Source: a bacterium (GTDB lineage Bacteria > Desulfobacterota > Deferrisomatia > Deferrisomatales > BM512). Taken from it: DNA of 39,511 nt. The DNA lies in NCBI GenBank assembly GCA_004322275.1, contig SCTA01000039.1:1-39511 (forward strand), read 5' to 3'. The position numbers were made by a program, and so were the translations under genes. The stretch's first letter is position 1; every line of letters starts with the position of its first letter. Under the pieces are notes generated by a model. That model saw nothing but the letters and a program-made list of their open reading frames with translations, was not told the origin of the DNA and ran no database searches. This document shows, in pieces, positions 19,506 through 27,281 of this stretch.

Positions 19506-21398
19506 ATGGGAATCCCCACCAGCGGACAGGAGCCGATGCAGGAACCTCTCGCCCCTGAATATCCGGTGTGCGCCAAAACCCCGGGGGAACGCTCGGGGCT
19601 TCTGATGCTTCTAAGCGGGCTCTTCGGCTTTTTCCTCTTCGCCCTCGTCTTTCCGGGGGCGACGGACAACGTGGAGAGCGCCCAGGTGGTCGCGGGACTG
19701 GTCACCTACCCGCCGGGAAACCCGATGGGTATTTACCATCTCTCGGCGCTCTCGCTCCTCATAGATTCCGCCGCGCTGCTCCTCAGACTCGGCCTTCCCG
19801 AGTGGGCGGTTTGCGCTTTTTTCACGGGTTTGCAGGGAGCGCTGATCTTCTCCGGCCTGACCGGGCTCACCTTGGCGTTTTCGCGTAGCGCCTCCGTCTC
19901 GTTTCTCGTCCCGCTCCTTTTAGTCCACCTCTACCTCAACTCGAAAGCCTTCGCCTTTACGCCCCCCTATCTGCAGGCCTTCAACGGCCACGCCTACCCG
20001 ATTCTCCTGGTAAACCACCCCTACATCTACGGAACAGCCGGCCTCTTTGCCGTCCTCCTGATCTGGGGGCTTCTCGCTCACAGGAAGCTTCGCCTTGCGG
20101 GGTTTCTCGCGGGGCTGATGGTGTGGGTGCACCCCTCGATGGGCCTGGCGTGCTGGGCGGGAGCGGGGGCGGGGCTTTATTTTCTGAGGGAAGAATACGG
20201 CGGGGATGAGTTGCGCGGGCTGGCCCGCTGGTTTCTTGCCGGAATCGCGCTTTCGGCGGCGGGGATGGGGTTGCACTACCTTTTTTTCACGCCGGAAATA
20301 AAAGGAGTGGACTGGGAACTCGCCTCGCGCATCGTGGAGAATTACGAGCGCAACTGGGACACCCACCGGGTCTTCGATTCCCGCCTCGTCCTCCCCATGC
20401 TGGAGGTGGACTTTTACGCAACGGTCCTTCTTCTGGCTCTTCGCTTTTTCATTTGGGAAAAACTTCCCCAGGGGGCGAGATTTCTTTTCTACGGACTTCT
20501 GGCGATAACTGCGACGGGCGCGGCGGGCCTCGTGATTCAGGGCTATTTCCCGGAAGCCATGCCCCTTTCTGTGCGCACCTTCATGCTCCACCGCTGGCTG
20601 AACATAAATTCGATGGCTTTTCCGGCCTTGGTCTTCGGGATTCTGGGGTATTTCGGGCTCAGGGAGAAAAATCCCTTCGCCCTCGGGATGCTCCTCGCAA
20701 ACGTCATTCTCGTTTCGACCCTGACTGCGGACTCGCTGACCTGGTTTTCGCACTTCGGCTTTCCGGAAGGTCCGGGCCCGGCCTGGGAGGGGCTTCTCTT
20801 CCCCCTGCTGGGGGGAGGTTCCGTACTGTTTCTGGCCGTCACAGCCTCGGGGAAGTGGAGAATCGCAATACCTGCCGCTCCCGGCTGGCTTGCCCCTCTC
20901 GGAGCGGGGATTGTCGCGGCGGTGGCCCTCTACGTGCTGGCTTTCGGCATTCTGCCCTACTTCAGCAAGGAGCGCATGACCGGGAAGGAATGGTCGAACC
21001 CCTTCTTCGAGGACCTCTCAAGAGGAGAAGGGCTGCTTCTTCTCTCGCACCCCGATGGCCTCCGGTTCCCCCTGCGGACGCGCAGGGGGGTTCTCCTCGA
21101 TCCCGAGCAGATAGACATGTTCACCTACGCCAAAGGCGCCGCCCCGGTGATGGAGGAGATTTTCAACAGGGTGTACGGAAAAACCCTCCTTCGCCCGCGC
21201 GGCGAGGGCGAGCCGGTGCTCATTTACGACTACCTGGCCCCCGAAAACTGGGACCGGTACACGATGGCGGACTGGCAGGCGATAAGGAGGGAATATCAGG
21301 TTACGGAGGTGATAGTCCCCTTCGGCTATCAACTCCAGTTGCCTCTCTCGACGGGCCTGAAGCCTTATTTTTACGCCTACCGCATACCCGCCCCCTGA
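19506..21398 (+). CDS. large multispanning membrane protein, unknown function
   Basis: This protein has up to 630 residues, with about twelve hydrophobic helices between residues 35 and 500 and a soluble tail of roughly 130 residues (LLLLSHPDGLRFPLRTRRGVLLDPEQ...). An acidic motif after the first helix (FPGATDNVESAQVVAGL) and the overall layout recall GT-C-type membrane glycosyltransferases, but no diagnostic catalytic motif stands out. The ATG at 19506 has no ribosome site. An ATG at 19536 (MQEPLAPEYPV) is preceded by AGGAG at a short spacing and may be the true start. The gene stands alone: the next plus-strand gene starts 258 bases later. Confidence 0.65.
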   Translation: MGIPTSGQEPMQEPLAPEYPVCAKTPGERSGLLMLLSGLFGFFLFALVFPGATDNVESAQVVAGLVTYPPGNPMGIYHLSALSLLIDSAALLLRLGLPEWAVCAFFTGLQGALIFSGLTGLTLAFSRSASVSFLVPLLLVHLYLNSKAFAFTPPYLQAFNGHAYPILLVNHPYIYGTAGLFAVLLIWGLLAHRKLRLAGFLAGLMVWVHPSMGLACWAGAGAGLYFLREEYGGDELRGLARWFLAGIALSAAGMGLHYLFFTPEIKGVDWELASRIVENYERNWDTHRVFDSRLVLPMLEVDFYATVLLLALRFFIWEKLPQGARFLFYGLLAITATGAAGLVIQGYFPEAMPLSVRTFMLHRWLNINSMAFPALVFGILGYFGLREKNPFALGMLLANVILVSTLTADSLTWFSHFGFPEGPGPAWEGLLFPLLGGGSVLFLAVTASGKWRIAIPAAPGWLAPLGAGIVAAVALYVLAFGILPYFSKERMTGKEWSNPFFEDLSRGEGLLLLSHPDGLRFPLRTRRGVLLDPEQIDMFTYAKGAAPVMEEIFNRVYGKTLLRPRGEGEPVLIYDYLAPENWDRYTMADWQAIRREYQVTEVIVPFGYQLQLPLSTGLKPYFYAYRIPAP

Positions 21399-21404
21399 AA
21401 ACTT

Positions 21405-21569
21405 TCAGGCTTTCAGCTTCTCCTCCAGCTCGGCGATTTTGTCTCCCAACTCTTCGATGGCCAGTATCTGGTGGGGACGGATAGAGTGGGCAGGGAGGCT
21501 GGCCTCCCTCTCCTTTTTAAGCTCCCGAAGTTTCCTGAGTTCCTCTTCAAGCTCTTCTCTTTCGCTCAT
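21405..21569 (-). CDS. 54-residue coiled-coil protein, unknown function
   Basis: This small gene (ATG 21567-21569, TGA 21405-21407) has GGAG seven bases upstream of its start. The product is a charged double coiled coil: an N-terminal helix (EELEEELRKLRELKKEREA), a central SLPAHSIRPHQILAIEEL segment with conserved-looking Pro and His residues, and a C-terminal helix (GDKIAELEEKLKA). Codon use fits the neighbours. The start lies 88 bases from the start of the MFS gene on the other strand. I have an impression that such LPAHS-RPHQ proteins recur in deltaproteobacterial genomes, but no function is known to me. Confidence 0.7.
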   Translation of the reverse strand: MSEREELEEELRKLRELKKEREASLPAHSIRPHQILAIEELGDKIAELEEKLKA

Positions 21570-21656
21570 CTTTTACTCCCGGATACGGTATAGTTTTCTT
21601 CCCTGTGGAATATAGCACCTAAAGGCTTCCACTCTCCAAAAGAGGTTTCGAGTAAA

Positions 21657-23075
21657 TTGACCGAGTGCCCGGCAAAAAATAACGATACGCCCTGGAAGAT
21701 ATTTACCTGCGTAGGGCTTGGCGTCTTCATGGCCACCCTCGACGGCTCGGTGGTGGCTGTGGCCCTCCCGTCTCTGCGCGAGGAGTGGAACGTAGGGCTG
21801 GAGACCCTCCAGTGGGTCCTTTCCATCTATATGCTGGTAATCACCGGGCTTCTCCTCGCGGCGGGCAGGCTGGCCGACCTCATCGGGCAAAAGGCGGTCT
21901 ACCTCTGGGGGCTCGCCGTCTTCATCCTCGGGAGCGGGCTTTGCGCCGCCGCGCCCTCTCCGGCCCTCCTCATCTCGGCGCGGGCGGTGCAGGGGGCTGG
22001 CGGCGCGATGCTGATGGCCTGCGCTCCCGCGATAATAACGGCGGTCTTCCCGGTGGCCCACAGGGGCAGGGGGCTCGGGTACCTCGGAACGGTGGTCGGC
22101 CTCGGACTTACGGCAGGGCCGCCCATCGGCGGCTTTCTCATCGGAATCTTCGGCTGGCGCTCGATCTTCCTCGTAAACCTTCCCATCGGCGTAGCCTCCA
22201 TACTCTACGGTATAAAGGAGCTTCCGCCCTTATGCTTCACGAAGCCGGGGCAGAAGTTCGACTGGTCGGGGGCTTTTTTCTTCACCGCCACCTGCGCCCT
22301 TCTCCTCCTCGGCGCGTCCGGCCTCCGCAGGGAGGGGCAGACCGTTCTTTACTTCGGTCTTGCGGGACTTTCCTTCGCCGCCTTTCTGGTCAGGGAAAAG
22401 TTCGCGCACGACCCCCTCGTCAACCTTGGCCTCTTTAAAAACCCGGAGTTCTCGGCGGCGCTCGCGGCCTCCCTGCTGACCTTTTCCTCCGGCATTTCGG
22501 TTCTTCTCCTCATCCCCTTCTATCTGACCGAAATAAAGCATCTTTCGACAGTCCGGATGGGCATGGCCCTTATGGTCACCCCATTTCTTATGATGATTCT
22601 CGCCTCCTGGGCGGGAGGGCTCTCCGACAGGCAGGGCGTGCGGGGGCTGACCACCATCGGCCTTACCCTCCGCGCGCTCTCCTTCGCGGTTTTTTACTTT
22701 CTGACGCCGGACACTCCTATGGCGGTTATCCTCTTCGCCCTCGTGCTGATGGGGCTGGGCAACGCCATCTTCATGCCTCCCAACACAAGCTCTATAATGG
22801 GCAGCGCGCCCCCGCCGATGCTGGGCGTAGCGGGCGGGCTCACCGCCGTCTCGCGCAATCTCGGCATGTCGATAGGGGTTGCGGCGGGCTCCGCAATCTT
22901 CGACCTCGCCCTCGTGAGGGCCGGGGGGACGACGGTCGGCGAGGCGGCAAAGTCGAACCACCCCGCCTTCATGGCAGGGTGGAAGGCGGCGATGGCGATG
23001 GCTTTCGTCTTCTGCGTCCTTTCCGTCCTCGCCTCCCAGCTTCGCGGAGCCGAAAAAGGGAAAACACCGGCATGA
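21657..23075 (+). CDS. MFS drug-efflux transporter, DHA2 (EmrB/QacA) type
   Basis: This 472-residue exporter has about 14 helices. It shows the first-helix motif LDGSVVAVALPSL of the DHA2 family, GRLADLIGQKAVYLWG (loop 2-3 motif A) and the helix-5 antiporter motif C (GLGLTAGPPIGGFLIGIFGWRSIFLVNLPIG). Such proteins export drugs or lipophilic compounds in exchange for protons. The TTG start (21657-21659) has AGAGG about ten bases upstream; no in-frame ATG lies nearby. Its TGA stop overlaps the ATG of the radical SAM gene (ATGA), so the two are coupled; export of that enzyme's product is conceivable. Confidence 0.9.
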   Translation: MTECPAKNNDTPWKIFTCVGLGVFMATLDGSVVAVALPSLREEWNVGLETLQWVLSIYMLVITGLLLAAGRLADLIGQKAVYLWGLAVFILGSGLCAAAPSPALLISARAVQGAGGAMLMACAPAIITAVFPVAHRGRGLGYLGTVVGLGLTAGPPIGGFLIGIFGWRSIFLVNLPIGVASILYGIKELPPLCFTKPGQKFDWSGAFFFTATCALLLLGASGLRREGQTVLYFGLAGLSFAAFLVREKFAHDPLVNLGLFKNPEFSAALAASLLTFSSGISVLLLIPFYLTEIKHLSTVRMGMALMVTPFLMMILASWAGGLSDRQGVRGLTTIGLTLRALSFAVFYFLTPDTPMAVILFALVLMGLGNAIFMPPNTSSIMGSAPPPMLGVAGGLTAVSRNLGMSIGVAAGSAIFDLALVRAGGTTVGEAAKSNHPAFMAGWKAAMAMAFVFCVLSVLASQLRGAEKGKTPA

Positions 23076-24730
23076 GCGGAGGGATTGTCCTCGTCTCGCC
23101 GCCGGTGGCGAAACCCTGCGAGCCCGACCCGGCGCTGCTGGTTCTCGCCGGGCATCTGCGCGAGAGGGGCTGCGAGGTCAGCGTCTGTGACGCCAACCTG
23201 GGCTTCTTCGAGGAGCTTTTATCCCCGGAAAGCCTACGGCGCTGCTACGCCGCCCCGGAAGGAAAGGAGCGCACCCGCCCGGAGGAAACCTCGGCCAGGC
23301 GCGCGGTAGGCAACGTCGCGAGGGCGCTGGAGCGGCTGAGAAACCCGGAAACTTACGAGTCCTTCGGAATTTACCGCTCCGCTCTCGGCGAGGTGGCGGA
23401 AGGGCTTCGCCTCGCCTCGCGTACCCTCGGCGTACATATTTCACTCTCCGATTTCGTCCACCCCTCCCTTTCCCCCCTCTCTTCCGAAGACCTCGCTTCG
23501 GCGGCGCGCGAGCCGGAACTTCTGGGGACGGCCGGAGCGCTCGAAAAATCCGCCGGAGAGATTCTCGCGCTTGAACCTGCCATCATCGGGATCTCCGCCT
23601 CCTTCCTTTCGCAGGCCCTTCACGGTTTCGCGCTGGCCGGGCTGCTCCGCCGGACGGGCTTCGCGGGAACCCTTCTTCTCGGCGGAGGGCTCGTCAATTC
23701 GTGGGTCAAGTGCCTTCGCCCGGAGATGGAGATATTCAAAGTCTTCGACGCAGTGGTGACGGGTCCGGGAGAAGAAGCGCTGGCAGCGATGGCGAAGGCG
23801 GGAGGGGTGACGAACGCTCCGGGGGTGCTGGCGCCGCGTTTTTTGATCTGGAATCAGCCGCCGGAGGGAGAGAAGAGGGAGGTTTCCTTCAACCCCTCCT
23901 GCGAAGGGCTGCGATGGCAAAGCTACCTCGCCCCCGCGCCGGTTCTCCCCGTCTCGGCCTCGCGCGGGTGCTACTGGGCGAAGTGCGCCTTCTGCCCCGA
24001 GGCCTCCGGCGACCGTCAGCCCTACCGCACCGCCGACGCCGGTGAACTGGTGAAAAAAATCCTCGAAGCCCGCGACAGGCACTCCATCCGCTTCGTTCAC
24101 TTCACCGACAACGCCCTCTCTCCCTCCCACCTCGGAAAGATCGCCGAAGGGCTGAGCGGGGAGGGAGTGAAATGGTACGGCTTTTCGAGGATGGAGGAGC
24201 AGCTCACCGACCCGGCCTTCATGGAGGCGCTCGCCGAGGGCGGCTGCGCCATGCTCCAGTTCGGCTTTGAATCCGCGACGAAGAGGCTTCTGGACCTTAT
24301 GAGGAAGGGTATAGACCCCGAGAGGGGCGCGAAGGTCGCTGCGCTGGCCCACCGCTTCGGAATCCGCGTCTACGGCTACTTCCTTTTCGGCCTTCCCACC
24401 GAAAGCCTGGAGGAGGCCCGCGCCACCGTCGAATGGATTAAAGAGCGCGGCGAAGAGATAACCTTCCTCAACCTCTCCCTGATGAATTTCCCGCGCGGGG
24501 GCGAGATGGAGGCCGCGCCGGAGGATTTCGGCATCGACACCCTCAGCGAGCGGGCGGGGAAAAACGACCTCTCCCTCTACCTCGACTTCGGCGGGGAAAA
24601 GACCCTTGAGCGGCGGGAGCTGCGGAGGCTCTTGGCGGAGGCAAAGCGCGACCCTGTCATAAAGAAGATTCTCCTTCGCACCCCGCCCTGGTTCTCCTCC
24701 AACCACGCTGCCTTCGCGCCGCTGCCGTAA
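23072..24730 (+). CDS. B12-binding-type radical SAM protein
   Basis: This gene encodes 552 residues. The N-terminal part (MSGGIVLVSPPVAKPCEPDPALLVLAGHLRERGCEVSVCDANLG) resembles a cobalamin-binding Rossmann domain, with the usual 'GG' strand at LLGGGLVNS. The radical SAM core begins at SASRGCYWAKCAFCPEA, with C300, C305 and C308. The spacing is CX4CX2C rather than the canonical CX3CX2C. Later motifs (HFTDNALSP, LQFGFESATKRLLDLMRKG, YGYFLFGLPTESLEEA) are normal for the superfamily. The open frame extends upstream to 22979 inside the MFS gene, but the ATG at 23072 overlapping its stop is the natural start. The substrate is unknown. Confidence 0.88.
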   Translation: MSGGIVLVSPPVAKPCEPDPALLVLAGHLRERGCEVSVCDANLGFFEELLSPESLRRCYAAPEGKERTRPEETSARRAVGNVARALERLRNPETYESFGIYRSALGEVAEGLRLASRTLGVHISLSDFVHPSLSPLSSEDLASAAREPELLGTAGALEKSAGEILALEPAIIGISASFLSQALHGFALAGLLRRTGFAGTLLLGGGLVNSWVKCLRPEMEIFKVFDAVVTGPGEEALAAMAKAGGVTNAPGVLAPRFLIWNQPPEGEKREVSFNPSCEGLRWQSYLAPAPVLPVSASRGCYWAKCAFCPEASGDRQPYRTADAGELVKKILEARDRHSIRFVHFTDNALSPSHLGKIAEGLSGEGVKWYGFSRMEEQLTDPAFMEALAEGGCAMLQFGFESATKRLLDLMRKGIDPERGAKVAALAHRFGIRVYGYFLFGLPTESLEEARATVEWIKERGEEITFLNLSLMNFPRGGEMEAAPEDFGIDTLSERAGKNDLSLYLDFGGEKTLERRELRRLLAEAKRDPVIKKILLRTPPWFSSNHAAFAPLP

Positions 24731-24740
24731 TATTCTTAGT

Positions 24741-24912
24741 ACCCGCGAAGGCGGGAATCAAGAAGAGCTGTAGGGCGGGCTCGGTCCGCCGGTTTACAGC
24801 TTGCGAGGCTTTGCCTCGCGCTCCTAGGCACTTCTTTTAGAAAGAAGTACCCAAGAAATCGGCCCGGACGCGTCGCTCGCTCTACGAGCGACCACTTCGT
24901 TCCGGCTGGGCC
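24741..24912 (+). repeat. dispersed intergenic repeat A, copy 2
   Basis: This copy matches the reverse complement of 1..176. It starts with CCCGCGAAGGCGGG, contains a GTAGGGCGGGCTCGGTCCGCC hairpin and GCGAGGCTTTGCCTCGC, and ends in TTCCGGCTGGGCC. The variable hairpin here is ACTTCTTTTAGAAAGAAGT, against a CACCTTTTG-type stem in copy 1. The right-hand extension to about 25010 may belong to the same element, because copy 1 is cut by the window edge. A 95-codon reading frame on the minus strand is an artefact of the repeat. Confidence 0.85.
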
Positions 24913-25019
24913 GTACGGGGCACCCACTGCGCTTCGCTCCGTTAAGACCCCGCGCCGGCCCGACGCCTCCACTCGTTGCGCCGCATATGGGCCATGAGGA
25001 GGACGAAAAGAAGGCTCGC

Positions 25020-25138
25020 CCAAAAGCGAAATCTCTTTGAGCTTTTGGACTCGAAGGTAAAATTTTTACACGTATGCCTTGAATAGTGTAAATAATTTAC
25101 CTTCGAGCCGATAAGTCCATATAATTTCACTTATCGGC
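25020..25138. other. cluster of three consecutive inverted repeats
   Basis: There are three adjacent palindromes. First, CCAAAAGC (25020-25027) pairs with GCTTTTGG (25041-25048). Second, a 22-base arm at 25050-25071 (starts CTCGAAGGTAAA) pairs with 25086-25107 (ends TTTACCTTCGAG) with 20 of 22 matches and a 14-base loop. Third, GCCGATAAGT (25107-25116) pairs with ACTTATCGGC (25129-25138) perfectly across 12 bases. The second and third abut at one shared base. They sit between repeats A and B at the left side of a low-GC patch. No gene is visible in 24731-25377. Confidence 0.8.
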
Positions 25139-25193
25139 GAGCTTTATTTTCGTTCCCCACGCCCTCCGGCGCCAGCGAGTGAGAGAGCGAGGG

Positions 25194-25349
25194 TGTTCCG
25201 AGCGCGCCATGAGCCCGTGGCGATTTGCGCGCTCGCCGAGCGACGAACGAGCGCCTTGGCGCAAAGGGGGCGCGCCTTTTCTTCCCACCGCTTCTTTTGG
25301 GCGGTCAAAAGAAGCGGTGTTGGGGCGCAGGGGCGAACAGCCCCGCAAC
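25194..25349 (-). repeat. dispersed intergenic repeat B, copy 1
   Basis: The reverse complement aligns with 39359..39511. Shared features are a GTTGCGGG start, a hairpin of the form CTTCTTTTG...CAAAAGAAG, a run like GGCGCGCCCCCTTTGCGCC, CTCGTTCGTCGCTCGGCGAGC, and a GCTCGGAACA end. Arm bases differ between copies while pairing is kept. A 73-codon minus-strand frame over it is an artefact. It immediately precedes a low-GC ORF. Confidence 0.82.
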
Positions 25350-25377
25350 TATAGAATTACAATAGGAGTTTCAACAA

Positions 25378-26073
25378 ATGTTGCCAAAAGAATATCGAGA
25401 TAGAATTACAATGCTTGTTCAATCGGAGATGAATTATTTTTACAGGGCAATTAATGAGAGGGATAATTCAATAACGCGACATATCGCCAGAACCGACCCA
25501 AAAGTTATTAGTGAGGCCAATTGTAAGATTATAGAAGCAGAGCACATGTTAATAAGAGTTGTTGCAGATAAATTGCTTGGTTCCATTGAGCAACTAGGTG
25601 TACCAAACAAGTGTAGCCTAGAGAAAGATTGTATCGATGAGGCGAAATATTTTATACAGGAATTAATAAAACGAGCTAATTACCCAGATAATCCAGCAGC
25701 GATAGCCTCCTGCGAGTCAATGCTTATGGCTGAGGTCGAAGGTAAAATTAGGGTATATGCAAGAGATAAGTTAAGAATAAATGAAAGAATTATTGAAAAA
25801 CAAAAATACCAGAAAGATAGTTCCGCAATCAAGGAAAGGCAAGACCAGCCGTCTCCTACTGATATTAAAAAATGGAATATATACATAAAGTCTTTGGGCA
25901 ACGAAACTATAAAGAGGCGTCTTTCTGTGCTGTTATTGCATATTCAAGGAAAACCTAGAAGTGAGATTGAAAAATCACACCCAGGGTGCAATATTTCACG
26001 CGATATAAAGAGGGCAAAAAAACATGTTCAGGAGATACGCGAAAAACGCCCAGACCTTGTGGACCTGTCCTAG
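25378..26073 (+). CDS. unknown protein, low-GC accessory gene
   Basis: This gene encodes 231 residues and is clearly AT-rich compared with its neighbours, which suggests horizontal acquisition. AGGAG lies nine bases before ATG. No signal peptide or membrane helix is seen; the protein is charged and helical. The C-terminal stretch IKRRLSVLLLHIQGKPRSEIEKSHPGCNISRDIKRAKKHVQEI has helix-turn-helix character, so a DNA-binding or phage/plasmid-type role is possible. I do not recognise the family. It is flanked upstream by repeats A and B and the hairpin cluster. Confidence 0.7.
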   Translation: MLPKEYRDRITMLVQSEMNYFYRAINERDNSITRHIARTDPKVISEANCKIIEAEHMLIRVVADKLLGSIEQLGVPNKCSLEKDCIDEAKYFIQELIKRANYPDNPAAIASCESMLMAEVEGKIRVYARDKLRINERIIEKQKYQKDSSAIKERQDQPSPTDIKKWNIYIKSLGNETIKRRLSVLLLHIQGKPRSEIEKSHPGCNISRDIKRAKKHVQEIREKRPDLVDLS

Positions 26074-26116
26074 GACACATGCACGGACAATTTTTGATAC
26101 AAACCATAACATGCTG

Positions 26117-26132
26117 TAATTATTGATAATTA
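26117..26132. promoter_or_regulatory. AT-rich perfect palindrome (possible operator)
   Basis: TAATTAT (26117-26123) and ATAATTA (26126-26132) form a perfect inverted repeat with a TG spacer in the gap between two low-GC ORFs. A second short hairpin, TGTCCG/CGGACA (26153-26158 with 26163-26168), follows. Either could be an operator or leader structure for the 79-residue ORF. Confidence 0.4.
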
Positions 26133-26227
26133 TGAAAATGGAGGTGCTCGTTTGTCCGAGGGCGGACATGCGATGATTTAGCCATGCAAAACGCAATCTC
26201 CCTATAAAAGGAGAGAAAGGTTTAAAC

Positions 26228-26467
26228 ATGGCAGCATCAAAATTTATCGAAACTCTGACAACACCCCTCAGAGAAAAACAGACCTCTTTAATCCTAAACC
26301 TGACGACAAAGGAGCTTGAATCTTCGCGTGGCCTTTTAACAAAAAGACGTGTTAAACGGGGTTGGACAAAATTTGTATACAACGTGGCCTTCCCCATAAT
26401 ATTCACGGTTTTGAAAGCCATATTAGAAAATGCCATCAACGCTTATTTGAACGGGCACGGCCTTTAA
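26228..26467 (+). CDS. 79-residue unknown protein with a C-terminal hydrophobic helix
   Basis: This is a small low-GC gene with AAAGG about seven bases before ATG. The N-terminal half is polar and helical (FIETLTTPLREKQTSLILN). A basic stretch, TKRRVKRGWTKF, is followed by a hydrophobic segment (VAFPIIFTVLKAILENAINAYL) that could be a membrane anchor. It ends 12 bases from the stop of the converging chalcone-isomerase-like gene. No family is recognised. Base composition groups it with the ORF at 25378. Confidence 0.6.
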   Translation: MAASKFIETLTTPLREKQTSLILNLTTKELESSRGLLTKRRVKRGWTKFVYNVAFPIIFTVLKAILENAINAYLNGHGL

Positions 26468-26479
26468 ATGTCCGATCTC

Positions 26480-27058
26480 CTACTCCCCCATCATCCCTCT
26501 TTTGACCTCTTCGGAGGCGGGGACGTTCCCGAGCCAGACGGAGAAGAGCGCCCGCATGAAGTCGGCCCCGCCGAACCAGCCGATAAGTTTGGCGCCGCTC
26601 AGGACGTACCCCTTTTCCACGGTGGTTCCGCCGCCGGGGGTGTAGGTTATTGTCAGCGTCGTCCGGGGGTCGAACTCGGCGTTGAAAGCTTCGAGAAGGG
26701 ACTTCATTTTCGCCTTTAATTCTTCGTCGGCCTCCGGCACGTTATCGTTGAACCCTGTTCTGATAATCCTTCGCGCATCGCCAAGTTCAAGGGTTCTTAC
26801 GAATTTGAGCTGGATCCGCTTCGGTTCGTCGGCGTTTATCGCCTCGTCGGCAGTTTTCGCGGGAGTCATAAGATAGAGGCCCGCCACGTAGACGGTTCCC
26901 AGAAGGTTTTTGTGTTCCCCCAGCCCGCGAAGGGTGAGCGTTTTGCCTTCAACGTCTACCGAATCTGCCATTTCGACCCCGCCGAGCGACGCGGCGAAAC
27001 CGTTTGCGGACAAAAAGACGAGGGCCAGAACCGCTAAAAATCCGAGGAGCTTTTTCAC
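26480..27058 (-). CDS. chalcone isomerase-like exported protein
   Basis: This 192-residue protein has a signal peptide (MKKLLGFLAVLALVFLSANGFAA). Family features include the LRGLGEHKNLLGTVYVAGLYL strand pair, LKFVRTLELGDARRIIRTGFNDN and the ending FMRALFSVWLGNVPASEEVKRGMMG. These match the bacterial chalcone-isomerase-like fold (Pfam Chalcone_2 type). Most bacterial members are not true chalcone isomerases and may bind fatty acids or other small ligands in the periplasm. The gene stands alone, divergent from ilvE. Confidence 0.88.
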   Translation of the reverse strand: MKKLLGFLAVLALVFLSANGFAASLGGVEMADSVDVEGKTLTLRGLGEHKNLLGTVYVAGLYLMTPAKTADEAINADEPKRIQLKFVRTLELGDARRIIRTGFNDNVPEADEELKAKMKSLLEAFNAEFDPRTTLTITYTPGGGTTVEKGYVLSGAKLIGWFGGADFMRALFSVWLGNVPASEEVKRGMMGE

Positions 27059-27206
27059 CTTCTCTTCTCCTTTGCCGTCCGGTGAGAATCAGCAAAAAGT
27101 TCAATTCAAGAATACCACCTTAAACCGGGAGTACAGCCTTGCCGGGGCGAACGGGATATTTTCGCGGCCCGCGTCGAAAAACTCCCGTTTGACGGCCTCC
27201 TCCCTC

Positions 27207-27235
27207 TTGCCACGCGGCGCGCCTTCGCTTACGAT
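27207..27235 (+). promoter_or_regulatory. probable sigma-70 promoter of ilvE
   Basis: TTGCCA (27207-27212) and TACGAT (27230-27235) are separated by 17 bases and lie 47 bases before the ilvE ATG. They match the consensus at 5 of 6 and 4 of 6 positions. No leader peptide or attenuator was seen between it and the gene. Confidence 0.55.
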
Positions 27236-27281
27236 AATCAGTTATACTTAAAAATCAAACCCAAGGGGAGCAAAGCCAAAA

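Noticed and set aside
24736-25023. 95-codon minus-strand ORF
   Set aside because: It is the translation of repeat A; the same type of frame appears in each copy without a ribosome site.
25127-25348. 73-codon minus-strand ORF
   Set aside because: It is the translation of repeat B and not a gene.
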